64,000 bases of DNA from Hyphococcus sp. (GCA_021776375.1 JAJFGA010000051.1:62001-126000); one strand, 5' to 3'. Shown: positions 45,494 to 55,118, counted from the first letter of the stretch. Numbers and translations: made by a program. Notes: generated from the letters alone by a model not told the origin.

Positions 45494-45856
45494 ATGGCGA
45501 CAGACCAGCTCAGCACTACCCTCGCCGCTCTAGCGGATCCAACGCGGCGGGCGATTCTCGCTCAGCTTACATCGGGCGAGCGAACCGTCACCGATTTGGC
45601 GGAACCGTTCGAAATGACCCTGCCCGCCGTCACCAAACACCTCAAAGTGTTAGAAAAAGCCGGCCTTATTGAACGCAGCAGGGATGCTCAAAAGCGCCCG
45701 TGCCGACTGCAAGCAGCGCCGCTCAAAGAGGTCTCAGCCTGGGTCGAGGATTATCGACAGTCCTGGGAGGAGAGCCTCGATCGGCTGGGTGATTATCTGC
45801 AAGGCCTTCAATCAACGGAAACAGAACATGCCGGCAGCCGCAAAAACAAGCGCTGA
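45494..45856 (+). CDS. ArsR-family transcriptional regulator (SdpR-like)
   Basis: 120 residues. The winged helix-turn-helix is at about 5-85: LAALADPTRRAILAQLTSG, DLAEPFEMTLPAVTKHLKVLEKAGLIERSRDAQ in pieces. There is no CxC metal site in helix 3. ArsR genes of this subgroup usually head operons with AHSA1 and RibD-like genes, as here. The last 29 bases overlap the next gene, so the three genes are co-transcribed and coupled. A palindrome precedes it. Confidence 0.93.
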   Translation: MATDQLSTTLAALADPTRRAILAQLTSGERTVTDLAEPFEMTLPAVTKHLKVLEKAGLIERSRDAQKRPCRLQAAPLKEVSAWVEDYRQSWEESLDRLGDYLQGLQSTETEHAGSRKNKR

Positions 45857-46304
45857 AAATGAGCTAGCGTTCACACGCATCTATGATGCGCCACGCGAAC
45901 TTGTGTTTGACGCCTGGACGGACCCGCAACATATCGGGAAATGGTGGGGGCCGAACGGTTTCACCACCTCAACGAAGGTGATGGAGGTCAAAGTCGGCGG
46001 CCGTTGGGAATATGTTATGCACGGCCCAGATGGCGAAGATTACCCGAGCAACAGCGTTTACACCGAAGTTGAAAAACCTCAACGATTGATTTTCTCCAAT
46101 ATCGGCGGCAAGGCGAATGACCCGCACCTAACCTGTCAAATGATTGTCACGTTCGAGGACGTCGCCGGCAAGACCAAGCTCACCTTACGGATGATTTTTC
46201 CCTCAACGGACGCCGCTGATCACGCCAGGGAACTCGGCGCCGATGACGGCGGAAAAGAGTGCCTCGACCGTTTGGCCAACGCCATGCGTGAAGCCTCTGG
46301 CTGA
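45828..46304 (+). CDS. SRPBCC/AHSA1 domain protein
   Basis: 158 residues from the ATG at 45828, chosen because the domain begins LAFTRIYDAPRELVFDAWTDP; upstream in-frame starts lie inside arsR. The AHSA1 (Bet v1-like) fold is recognised by WWGPNGFT, VGGRWEYVMHGPDG and the ending GGKECLDRLANAM. Proteins of this kind bind small hydrophobic ligands. It overlaps arsR by 29 bases and is the second gene of the operon. Confidence 0.9.
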   Translation: MPAAAKTSAENELAFTRIYDAPRELVFDAWTDPQHIGKWWGPNGFTTSTKVMEVKVGGRWEYVMHGPDGEDYPSNSVYTEVEKPQRLIFSNIGGKANDPHLTCQMIVTFEDVAGKTKLTLRMIFPSTDAADHARELGADDGGKECLDRLANAMREASG

Positions 46305-46367
46305 GCTGGTCTTTTTCTTCGTTTCGGCAGGTCGCAGACATTACCACCACAGAACAAGGAGGGTCCT

Positions 46368-46949
46368 ATGAAAAGAGACCTCGCTGTTTTAACTTTTCAA
46401 ACTCTTGACGGCGTCATGCAGTCGCCAAAATTGCCCGAGGAGGATACATCGGGCGGGTTCAGACATGGCGGCTGGGCGGAGCCGCATTGGGACGGCGTGA
46501 TGGAGCAGGTTCGCAAAGAGGCCATGGCCGCGCCTTACGATATTTTACTCGGCCGAAAGACCTACCAATCATTCGCGCCACATTTTTCCGCCGCCGGCGA
46601 CAAGCACCCCATGAACGAGGCGACAAAATTTGTCGCCACCTCGACGCTGACGAAACTTGAGTGGGGAAACTCCTTCATCTTGTCTGGAGACATCACAGAG
46701 GAAGTCTCTCGCCTCAAGGCTCAAGACGGTCCTTTGTTGCAAGTTCATGGCAGCTGGCAATTGATCCAGACCTTGCTGGCCAATGATTTGATCGATGAAT
46801 TTCGAATTTGGACATTTCCCGTCATTGTCGGCGCCGGCAAGCGCCTGTTTGACGAAGGCGCCATACCGAAAGACCTGACGCTCGTGAAAGCAGACACCAC
46901 ATCGACAGGGGCGACGATGAGCATCTATCGGCGGGACGGCAAAGCCTGA
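46368..46949 (+). CDS. RibD C-terminal / dihydrofolate reductase-like protein
   Basis: 193 residues. It starts AVLTFQTLDGVMQSPKLPEEDTSGGF in pieces, and contains ILLGRKTYQSFAPHF and VHGSWQLIQTLLANDLIDEFRIWTFPVIVGAGKRLF in pieces, the pattern of the RibD_C/DHFR-like family. SD AGGAGGG precedes it. The family fold binds NADPH, but most such operon members have no proven substrate. It is the third gene of the ArsR/AHSA1 operon (63 bases after it). Confidence 0.9.
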   Translation: MKRDLAVLTFQTLDGVMQSPKLPEEDTSGGFRHGGWAEPHWDGVMEQVRKEAMAAPYDILLGRKTYQSFAPHFSAAGDKHPMNEATKFVATSTLTKLEWGNSFILSGDITEEVSRLKAQDGPLLQVHGSWQLIQTLLANDLIDEFRIWTFPVIVGAGKRLFDEGAIPKDLTLVKADTTSTGATMSIYRRDGKA

Positions 46950-47080
46950 CCTATTGAATTGAAGTGCGTGCTGCCGCAAAAAGTTAACTGATTTTTCGAT
47001 ACGCGCGGCTTTGCACAAGACTTAACTCAGTAACGCGCTGCGGGTAAAAACGCTATCAAGTATGCGCCACGACAACCATA

Positions 47081-47102
47081 CTGTATTAATACATTAATGC
47101 AG
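47081..47102. promoter_or_regulatory. 22-base inverted repeat upstream of the small membrane protein
   Basis: CTGTATTAAT and ATTAATGCAG, separated by AC, pair at 9 of 10 positions. It lies in the 383-base gap 46950-47332, about 230 bases before the next start. This is a candidate operator for an unidentified regulator. Confidence 0.5.
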
Positions 47103-47229
47103 TGTGTGCAGCTAAGTTCGACGAAGCGGGCTATCCCGCAAGCGCGCGAAATTATGGGCTCCCTGTCCTTATATGTTTCCACAGTCCCGGCTCTGGCACT
47201 GCCATAAGCGCAAATTTTGCGCTTTTCCC

Positions 47230-47259
47230 TTGACATTGCGCAATGAGTGCGCATATTAT
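47230..47259 (+). promoter_or_regulatory. Sigma-70-type promoter of the small membrane protein gene
   Basis: A perfect TTGACA -35 (47230-47235) and a TATTAT -10 (47254-47259) lie 18 bases apart, followed by an untranslated leader of about 65 bases. The spacer holds two TGCGCA hexamers separated by ATGAG, which may be a regulator site. This is the best promoter I see in the window. Confidence 0.7.
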
Positions 47260-47332
47260 TATGACAGTTTTATGACTACCCCGTTCTTCAGGCGATGACA
47301 TCGCTGAAAAACAGGGCGTTAGGAGTAATGTC

Positions 47333-47527
47333 ATGGCGGCTATTTCGCATCCCGGTGAATTTGCGGCGTCGGAAATCAAATTTGGACCGAACGCGGCGCG
47401 CGCAGCTTTCTATGTGCTGGTTGGCGTGATCGCGATGGCGTTCGCCATCCCCGCAGCGATCATGACTGCCGATGTCGGGCTGTTTGACGAGTGCTTTGCG
47501 GCGGCGGAAATATGCGCGGTGCAGTAG
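47333..47527 (+). CDS. Small single-pass membrane protein
   Basis: 64 residues, start preceded by AGGAG (TTAGGAGTAATGTCATG). It has one transmembrane segment (about 24-46, AAFYVLVGVIAMAFAIPAAIM in part) and a C-terminal tail with two cysteines (ECFAAAEICAVQ). I do not recognise a family. The strong promoter and ribosome-binding site argue for a real, well-expressed gene. It converges with the M19 dipeptidase gene, four bases between the stops. Confidence 0.8.
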   Translation: MAAISHPGEFAASEIKFGPNAARAAFYVLVGVIAMAFAIPAAIMTADVGLFDECFAAAEICAVQ

Positions 47528-47531
47528 GCCT

Positions 47532-48683
47532 TTATTCCGCGGGCAAGTTTTCCAGAAAATAACGTATGGCATTTTCGCCCATGACGGCGCGGATGGTTTT
47601 GTCGTCGAGGCCCACATCGATCAGCGCCTGCGTCAATGCAGCAAGCTCTGAGGCGTCGAATGGCGCGGTCACCGTGCCGTCAAAATCAGAGCCGAGCGCC
47701 ACATGCTCCGCTCCCAGAAGATCGACCGCATAGACAATCGCACTGGCGATGCTATCCAGCGTTGGGTCACAAATTGCGCCCTCCCAAAACCCGACACCGA
47801 CTAGCCCGCCGGCATCGGCAATTTGCTTCATCAACGCATCGGAAATATTACGCGGGCTGTCGCAATGACCTTTGATGCCCGTATGAGAAACGATGACGGG
47901 TTTACCGGTGCGGGCGAGCACATCGCGCACCACGGCTTCCGATGAATGCGCCACGTCAATGATCATGTCTTTTGCAACCGCTTTATCGACGGCGTCGCGA
48001 CCAAATTGCGTCAATCCTTCGCCGCTGATCCCATGCAGCGAGCCGCCGAGCGCATTGTCGAAAAAATGTTGCAGTCCCATGACCCGCAGCCCCGCATCAT
48101 AAAGTCGATCAATGTTGCCTAGATCACCCTCTAGCGGATGCGCACCCTCTATACCGTAGACCCCTGCAAGCACGCCCCTGTCGAGAGCGGATTGTAAATC
48201 TGCTTTGTTCTTGGCAAAGATGAAGTCTTCTCCAGCCCGCTTTTCCAAAACATCCAGGCGGCTCGCCTGAAAGACGGCGCGTTCATAGATCGAGCCCCAC
48301 ACGCGCAAAGGCCACCTTTGCGCGACCATCAGCACCGTTAGGCCATCTGAGTCAGCGCTGTTTTCATCCAGATTTATGCCGCGCGGCGTTTTTGTGACGG
48401 CGGTAAAAATCTGCAGCGCAAAGCCGCCCTCGCGCAGCCGCGGTAAATCTGTGTGGCCGCGTTTCTGGCGCTTGGCCGGATCACGCCGCCAGAGCAACAT
48501 ATCGGAATGCAGATCGGCGACCGGAATGGTCGCATGGAGCACCCGCGCAGCATCACTCACCACATAAGGCTCATGAGCCAACACCACATTGTGGGTCGCA
48601 TCAAAGCGCTGCGGAATCACCCCGAAAAATACGATTGCGCCGATGATAATCAGCACCAGCGCACTGTAAGCAATCCGTTTCAT
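47532..48683 (-). CDS. Membrane dipeptidase (M19 family), membrane-anchored
   Basis: 383 residues. An N-terminal signal anchor (about 3-22) precedes the M19 barrel. Zinc-binding HSD is at His59 and Asp61 (VADLHSDML). Further signatures: YGIEGAHPLEGDLGNI, IIDVAHSSEAVVRDV, VSHTGIKGHC and ALGSDFDGTV. It should cleave dipeptides in the periplasm. Compared with the gene at 32998 it has an anchor instead of a cleaved signal. GGGAGACTCTATC precedes the start. Confidence 0.92.
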   Translation of the reverse strand: MKRIAYSALVLIIIGAIVFFGVIPQRFDATHNVVLAHEPYVVSDAARVLHATIPVADLHSDMLLWRRDPAKRQKRGHTDLPRLREGGFALQIFTAVTKTPRGINLDENSADSDGLTVLMVAQRWPLRVWGSIYERAVFQASRLDVLEKRAGEDFIFAKNKADLQSALDRGVLAGVYGIEGAHPLEGDLGNIDRLYDAGLRVMGLQHFFDNALGGSLHGISGEGLTQFGRDAVDKAVAKDMIIDVAHSSEAVVRDVLARTGKPVIVSHTGIKGHCDSPRNISDALMKQIADAGGLVGVGFWEGAICDPTLDSIASAIVYAVDLLGAEHVALGSDFDGTVTAPFDASELAALTQALIDVGLDDKTIRAVMGENAIRYFLENLPAE

Positions 48684-48774
48684 GATAGAGTCTCCCGGTC
48701 CCGGGAGAACACTGGCCCGCGCAAATACTAGATGTCAACGCGATGTTGCAGGTGGGCCGAACGCAGCGTGAAGA

Positions 48775-50388
48775 CTAATCATGGCCTATCACGTCGCGAA
48801 CCTCATCCAGCATAGGCAAGGAAGTATCTGCATTGTGCCAGATGTCACCGAGCTCGCGATACGCCTCTTCTGACATCCGCTGATCGCCATGCGCCGCCGC
48901 AGCACGCGCCAACCCCAACAGACTATTTGTACGCCGCTGCGAGTTTGCTAACTCATCCTTATAGGCCTGCGCCGCCATCTCCGTTTTGCCGAGCTCCAGC
49001 AGCACGTCGCCAAGCAGCTCTCCGCTTGGTTTAGCGAGGCGCGGCTGGCCATATTTAAACGGCATCGTCTGGGCGCTCGTATGAGCCTTGCGCATCAGTG
49101 CTTCGACAGATTTATTTTTGCCCTTGGCCAAGGCAAACATTGCATCAAGTTCAAGGCGCAAAATATCCACCTCTTCTTGCCTGATGATAATTTCGGGATC
49201 GCCCTCGCCCCCGGCGTGTATCTCCTTATAGAATTGTTTCGCCGCTTTGATGTCGCCTCTCTTGATGGCCGCAAAGGTGCGGGCAAAATTATAATGCACT
49301 GTCGGAACAACCACGCCTTCCGGCGCTGACCAAGTGTCGAACGCGTGCCAGTCCTCGGTATCAAACATGTAGCGTGCGAGCATCGCGCCATAATAGGACC
49401 GCTCCCGCCCAGTCGGGTTATCGTTAAGCCGGCCGCGAAGCTTGCCAAGCAAGATCTCCGCGTCCGCCCAGCGCCCTTGTTGAAGGCGGGCATAGTGGAG
49501 CCAATAGGTGTAGTGCGACTCCTCTTTGCTCATGACTTCTGTGTCGGTTGTCTTTGCTGACTCAACCGTGAAGCCGCGCAAATTGGCCGCCACAACATCA
49601 TCCCAGAACCCAAGCGCTGTATATATATGCGAGGTCATGTGCTGCGCATGGGCCGCATCCGGCGCAATCTTAATATACGCATTCGCCATTGGCAGACCTA
49701 AAATTGCATGCACAGGATCGTCGAGCGAATGAATAAGATAATGCGCAGCGCCCGGATGTGACCGGTTGGCGTCCCATACCGGCATGATCACCGCGGCGGC
49801 GCGTATGTATGTCGCGTAATCCCGGTTGGCGCTTCCGACACCCAGTATAGAAAGCCCATAAAACGCGGCGATTTCTGGATCATCCAGATAACTCTCATAG
49901 AGCTGGCGCATTTGATTGCGATACAGAACATCACGCTCAAGCTTGGTGCGCCCACGCGCAGCCTCGGTCATGCCAAACACGGTTTCGGCCGCGCGGATAA
50001 AGCCTTGCTCACGCCGGGTTGGCGTGTTTTGCTCACGCTCCTCTTGCGTCGCGCCCAATTTCATCAACGCGGCCTGTCCATTTTCAGGCCATTGCCTCGC
50101 CCACAAAGCATGATGATAGGTCATCGCCTCGCCCCAATATGCCATTGCAAAAGAGGGGTCGATTTTTTGCGCGCGCTGGAACGCCGCCCTCGCTGGAGCG
50201 TATTCAAAACTATGCAAATAGAGGACGCCGTCAATGAAATCCGCTTGCGCCTTCGTGGCGCCGGAATTTATAAATTCCAAATTTCCGAGCCGAGCAGGTT
50301 CGGCCTGAGCCTGCGCGGCTGGTAAATGAATTTGAACTACACTTAGTACAGAAACAAATATGCCAACAAAAATTATGCGCTTGATCAT
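48775..50388 (-). CDS. Secreted tetratricopeptide repeat protein
   Basis: 537 residues with a signal peptide ending LPAAQAQ. TPR-like helix pairs recur through the protein: FEYAPARAAFQRAQKIDPSFAMAYWGEAM (in pieces, about 58-88), SHYTYWLHYARLQQGRWADAEILL, and ELGKTEMAAQAYKDEL near the end. The HPGAAHYLIHSLDDP and AQHMTSHIYTALG motifs with their histidines are typical of this uncharacterised family. It is exported; the function is unknown. Confidence 0.85.
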   Translation of the reverse strand: MIKRIIFVGIFVSVLSVVQIHLPAAQAQAEPARLGNLEFINSGATKAQADFIDGVLYLHSFEYAPARAAFQRAQKIDPSFAMAYWGEAMTYHHALWARQWPENGQAALMKLGATQEEREQNTPTRREQGFIRAAETVFGMTEAARGRTKLERDVLYRNQMRQLYESYLDDPEIAAFYGLSILGVGSANRDYATYIRAAAVIMPVWDANRSHPGAAHYLIHSLDDPVHAILGLPMANAYIKIAPDAAHAQHMTSHIYTALGFWDDVVAANLRGFTVESAKTTDTEVMSKEESHYTYWLHYARLQQGRWADAEILLGKLRGRLNDNPTGRERSYYGAMLARYMFDTEDWHAFDTWSAPEGVVVPTVHYNFARTFAAIKRGDIKAAKQFYKEIHAGGEGDPEIIIRQEEVDILRLELDAMFALAKGKNKSVEALMRKAHTSAQTMPFKYGQPRLAKPSGELLGDVLLELGKTEMAAQAYKDELANSQRRTNSLLGLARAAAAHGDQRMSEEAYRELGDIWHNADTSLPMLDEVRDVIGHD

Positions 50389-50504
50389 GGCGACACACCC
50401 CTGAATTGAAAGCAGCCGTTATCGTTGTCTCGGTGATATGAACTCTACACAACAGATAAGCTGCCGGCATGTTGCAAAACCCAACCGCAACGGTCAACGT
50501 ATTG

Positions 50505-51110
50505 TTAGGCGGGCATCGTTGAGCGGGCGCCAAGGGCTGATAAATCTTTTGCAACATCAATGTCTTGAAGGCTTTCCAGCATTTCGACCTGAAAATACTG
50601 TGGCAAAGTTTTCATCGTGTCTGCGAGCGCATATTTGGTTGACCAACGGACATTATTAAACAAACCCGGCGCCGCACGTCGCCGCGATAAGCCGATTAGC
50701 CAATAGCCGCCATCCTCGGCCGGACCGAAGACGGCGTCAGCGCGACCAAGCGCTTTGAAAGCCTGGCGCAGATGGCGCGCACGCAAACCCGGCGCATCGG
50801 CGCCGATGATCAGAACCGGCCCCGGCGGCGCTGCACTAAAGGCGCGCACCATGCGGGCGCCGAGATCACCCGGCCCTTGCGCCATCCGCGATAGTTGCGG
50901 CGGCCATAGGCGATCCCAGCCGGTTACCGCCGAGGGCGGGTCGACCGCGAGACATGTCCGCCACTCGCCTTTGACCGCCTCAGCGACGGTCCGCTCCGTC
51001 ATGATACGGAACAATGCCGCAGCCCGACCCATGCCAATACCGACTCCAAGCCGCGTCTTGACCTTGCCGGCGCGCGGCGCCTTGACAAATATGGTGACGG
51101 TCCCGCGCAT
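50505..51110 (-). CDS. TIGR04282 family (DUF2064) glycosyltransferase-like protein
   Basis: 201 residues from the ATG at 51110 (the frame opens earlier at 51173 inside the next gene). The GT-A-like pattern is VTIFVKAPRAGKVKTRLGVGIG at the start in pieces, with LIIGADAPGLRARHLRQAF and FGPAEDGGYWLIGL. The family often pairs with TIGR04283 and is then named arsenosugar biosynthesis glycosyltransferase. The start and the stop of the upstream gene overlap (TGATG), so the pair is coupled. Confidence 0.92.
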   Translation of the reverse strand: MRGTVTIFVKAPRAGKVKTRLGVGIGMGRAAALFRIMTERTVAEAVKGEWRTCLAVDPPSAVTGWDRLWPPQLSRMAQGPGDLGARMVRAFSAAPPGPVLIIGADAPGLRARHLRQAFKALGRADAVFGPAEDGGYWLIGLSRRRAAPGLFNNVRWSTKYALADTMKTLPQYFQVEMLESLQDIDVAKDLSALGARSTMPA

Positions 51111-51802
51111 CAGCGATAGGATTTCGCAAGATATTCCGGCGCGGCTCCAGCATGATAACGCAGCAAACGCCACAGGTTTGTTGTCGCCTGGCGCAAATAA
51201 CCGCGACGCTCATAACGCGCCGCGTCGGTCATGGCTTTGGATTTAAAAACATGGAGCGCCGCACGACCTTCATGCGCGATGATGCGCTGGACGATATCGA
51301 CATCTTCAAATAGCGGCATATCGTTATAACCGCCGACAGCGTCATAAAGCGCACGCGAGACTAGCAATCCCTGGTCGCCATACGGAGTTTTGAACACCCG
51401 CGTGCGCAACATCGCACCGGCTGAAAGCAGCTGTGGAGCCAGCCCCGCCGCATCAAAACGCAACGTGAAAACACCGGCGCGCACATCCGCATTTTCGCCG
51501 GCGACAAACCCGCGCGCCTCATCCGCCCACCCTGCCTCCAAAACCGTATCCGCATGAAGGAAAAGCAGCCAGGCGCCGCGCGCAGCCGCGGCGCCTTTCT
51601 TTAACTGCCCGCCGCGGCCCGGCGGCGCCGTCAACACGGTCGCGCCGAAACCATCAGCGATCGCCACGCTCGCATCTTGCGAGCCGCCATCGACGACGAT
51701 CACTTGCGTCACCAGCCCCTCCACTGCCGGCGCGACCAGCGCCTCAAGGCACAAAGGCAGCCGCGATGCTGCGTTAAGAGCGGGGATGACAACCGTGAGC
51801 AT
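51110..51802 (-). CDS. TIGR04283 family glycosyltransferase (GT2-type)
   Basis: 230 residues. N-terminal GT2 pattern LTVVIPALNAASRLP, VIVVDGGSQDASVAIADGFG and LFLHADTVL with the metal-binding DxD replaced by HAD. It is followed by GDQGLLVSRALYDAVGGYNDMPLFEDVDIVQRI in pieces. SD AGGAGG lies two bases before the ATG. Together with TIGR04282 it is known from arsenosugar-type clusters, but neither ArsM nor ArsS is in this window. Confidence 0.93.
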   Translation of the reverse strand: MLTVVIPALNAASRLPLCLEALVAPAVEGLVTQVIVVDGGSQDASVAIADGFGATVLTAPPGRGGQLKKGAAAARGAWLLFLHADTVLEAGWADEARGFVAGENADVRAGVFTLRFDAAGLAPQLLSAGAMLRTRVFKTPYGDQGLLVSRALYDAVGGYNDMPLFEDVDIVQRIIAHEGRAALHVFKSKAMTDAARYERRGYLRQATTNLWRLLRYHAGAAPEYLAKSYR

Positions 51803-51934
51803 GACCTCCTCTTAGAGCCTGTTTCAAATGCTTCAAAGCGCCTGCTTTTGGCGGTGCGCCTTTAAATTGTCCGCGTTTCCTGGTCTGGTGAAATTTTGTT
51901 CTTGCTTTGTTCTGGCGTGGTGATAGCTTTGCTC

Positions 51935-53095
51935 ATGGCCCGCGCCGCGCATCTTTCCCTTCGTCCTCCGAGCCCAAATGAGGACAGCCCTTCGCCCAAG
52001 GGACCGCCCCTCCCGGGGAAAGGGCGCGGCGCGCGGTCCAACCAATCTGGCCGCTATGAAAGCGAGCGCCGCGAGGCGCAAGATGATGGCTGGAATGCCA
52101 GTCAGCTGCTGGACCCGGTCAATGACGGCGAAGAATTGCCGCCCCTGCGCACCGAGGTAACGCTGGAGCGCCCGAAGAAAATCATCAACGTCAACAAGTC
52201 GCCCTATGTCGGGTTTGACCGCTCGATTAATCCCTATCGCGGCTGCGAGCATGGTTGCATTTACTGTTTTGCACGACCTTCCCACGCCTATCATGGCCTG
52301 TCGGCCGGGCTCGATTTCGAGACCCGGCTGTTTGCCAAACCCTCCGCATCGAAACTATTGCAAAACGAGCTGTCGCATAAATATTACAAGCCCCGCGTTA
52401 TCGCTATTGGAACCAACACCGATCCCTACCAGCCAATAGAACGCAAATTCCTGATCATGCGCGGCATTTTGCAAACGCTTGCGCGCTTTAATCATCCGGT
52501 GACCATCCTCACCAAAGCCCATCTCATCACCCGCGATCTCGATATATTGGCGCCGATGGCGGAAAAGAACCTCACCCGGGCGATGGTGTCGATCACGACG
52601 CAAGACAAAGCGCTCGCCCGCTCGATGGAGCCGCGCGCGTCGGCGCCGCCAAAACGCTTTGAAGCGATCAAACGCCTGGTCGACGCCGGCGTCGAGACCG
52701 GGATTATGACAGGGCCGATGATCCCCGGGCTGAATGACGACGAAATGGAAACCATCATGGAAAAGGCCGCCGACCTCGGCGCCACATTTTCCGCCCACAC
52801 CATCATCCGTCTGCCGCTCGAGGTCTCGCCCCTCTTCCAGGAGTGGCTGGAGGCTTATGCGCCCAATCGCGCAAGGCGCATCATGCGCCATATTCGCGAT
52901 ATGAATGGCGGTAAGGATTATGATCCCTACTGGAGTCGCGGCGGCGAGATTAAAACGCCCTATGCGCTGCTTATCGGTCAGCGCAACCAGGCGGCCCGCG
53001 CACGCCTCGGCTTTGACCGCGAGCGCTCACGGCTTGACCTGTCGCAGTTTCGCATCCCCTCAGAAGCCTCCGGACAACTGGGTTTGTTTGAATAG
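51935..53095 (+). CDS. PA0069 family radical SAM protein
   Basis: 386 residues from the ATG at 51935; the long upstream frame opens with TTG. The N-terminus is a basic, proline-rich region. The radical SAM cluster motif is CEHGCIYCF (about residues 101-109), followed by AIGTNTDPYQPIERKF, the family pattern near the substrate site. ILTKAHLITRDLD and TGIMTGPMIPGLNDDEMETI come later, in pieces. Related to the spore photoproduct lyase-like branch, but no function is established. It stands alone, divergent from the glycosyltransferase pair. Confidence 0.92.
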   Translation: MARAAHLSLRPPSPNEDSPSPKGPPLPGKGRGARSNQSGRYESERREAQDDGWNASQLLDPVNDGEELPPLRTEVTLERPKKIINVNKSPYVGFDRSINPYRGCEHGCIYCFARPSHAYHGLSAGLDFETRLFAKPSASKLLQNELSHKYYKPRVIAIGTNTDPYQPIERKFLIMRGILQTLARFNHPVTILTKAHLITRDLDILAPMAEKNLTRAMVSITTQDKALARSMEPRASAPPKRFEAIKRLVDAGVETGIMTGPMIPGLNDDEMETIMEKAADLGATFSAHTIIRLPLEVSPLFQEWLEAYAPNRARRIMRHIRDMNGGKDYDPYWSRGGEIKTPYALLIGQRNQAARARLGFDRERSRLDLSQFRIPSEASGQLGLFE

Positions 53096-53145
53096 GCGGG
53101 CGGTTTGGCGCCGCGCACGACTCGGGGGATAATTGCGATATCGAA

Positions 53146-53784
53146 ATGGATTTACCGATGCCCGCTCATGCTCCAAGCTTTGAAATAGAAGACCAAATCC
53201 CCGGCCTCATCGCCGGGATTGATGAGGCTGGGCGCGGGCCGTTGGCGGGGCCGGTGGTCGCGGCCGCGGTGGCGCTGGATCCGGCGACGATGCCGGCGGG
53301 TTTGCGCGATTCTAAAACCCTCACCGAAAAGCGCCGCAGCGAAATCGCCACAGAAATCTGGAAGACGTCCGCCGTCGGGGTCGGCGTCGCCAGCGTCGAT
53401 GAGATTGACGACATCAATATTTTGCAAGCAACGCTCCTGGCGATGGCCCGCGCGTCGGCAAACCTTCCCGTGCGCCCGGCGGCGTGCATTGTAGACGGCA
53501 ACATCAAGCCGCGGCTCGTCGTACCCGCCTATACGGTGGTCAAGGGCGATGCAAAATCCTTCTCGATCGCCGCCGCGTCGATTATCGCCAAGACCACCCG
53601 CGACCAAATGATGCGCGAACTCGCCCGCGAATTTCCCGCCTATGCATGGGAGCGAAATAAAGGCTATGGCGTCGCCAGGCACCGTGAGGCGCTCGCCGCC
53701 CACGGCGTCACCCCACATCATCGCAAGAGCTTCGCCCCAATCCACAATATGTTGTATGCGGACTCTTCGCCGGCAATGTGTTGA
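53146..53784 (+). CDS. rnhB: Ribonuclease HII
   Basis: 212 residues. The type 2 RNase H active site is GIDEAGRGPLAGPVVAAAV, with Asp26 and Glu27, then IVDGN with the third acidic residue and SIAAASIIAKTTRDQMM (in pieces). It removes single ribonucleotides and RNA from RNA/DNA duplexes. In Caulobacter and relatives rnhB lies directly upstream of ccrM, as it does here (116 bases apart). An internal ATG at 53158 is an alternative start. Confidence 0.95.
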   Translation: MDLPMPAHAPSFEIEDQIPGLIAGIDEAGRGPLAGPVVAAAVALDPATMPAGLRDSKTLTEKRRSEIATEIWKTSAVGVGVASVDEIDDINILQATLLAMARASANLPVRPAACIVDGNIKPRLVVPAYTVVKGDAKSFSIAAASIIAKTTRDQMMRELAREFPAYAWERNKGYGVARHREALAAHGVTPHHRKSFAPIHNMLYADSSPAMC

Positions 53785-53866
53785 AAGGTTTCGTTAACAC
53801 TGGTTAACGCCCTGAATCCATTAAAAAATTTCACTTCGACTCTTGACGGCGAATCCCCGCCGACTC
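53761..53866 (+). promoter_or_regulatory. Cluster of five GANTC sites and two TTAA half-sites upstream of ccrM
   Basis: GANTC occurs at 53761 (inside rnhB), 53814, 53838, 53851 and 53862. A random sequence would give about 0.4 in 106 bases. GTTAACACTGGTTAAC (53793-53808) has two TTAA boxes six bases apart, close to but one base short of the CtrA consensus TTAA-N7-TTAA. In Caulobacter the ccrM promoter is CtrA-activated and lowered by GANTC methylation; a similar circuit is likely here. Confidence 0.72.
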
Positions 53867-53888
53867 AAAGTGCCTTTCCTTAAAATAG

Positions 53889-55025
<1,137 letters not shown>

Positions 55026-55052
55026 CCGCTCTCACAAATTTTGCAGACATAA

Positions 55053-55080
55053 AAAAACACCCGGTCACCCGGGTGTTTTT
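55053..55080. terminator. Bidirectional rho-independent terminator between ccrM and a PEP-CTERM gene
   Basis: A perfect 12-base-pair stem AAAAACACCCGG / CCGGGTGTTTTT with loop TCAC and T-tracts on both strands. It lies 30 bases after ccrM and 40 bases after the stop of the converging gene at 55119, so it can end both. Confidence 0.93.
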
Positions 55081-55118
55081 CATTTGACGTGAAGTCTCAA
55101 GACTAGACAAACGCTCGC

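Noticed and set aside
47027-47379. Minus-strand frames in the gap before the small membrane protein
   Set aside because: No coding signal; the region carries a good plus-strand promoter and a palindrome instead.
50505-53095. Complete arsenosugar gene cluster
   Set aside because: Only the two glycosyltransferase-type genes are present; the adjacent radical SAM protein is of the PA0069 type, not ArsS, and no ArsM is seen.
53793-53808. Canonical CtrA box at GTTAACACTGGTTAAC
   Set aside because: The two TTAA boxes are six bases apart, not the seven of the consensus. Kept only as a hint within the ccrM upstream feature.
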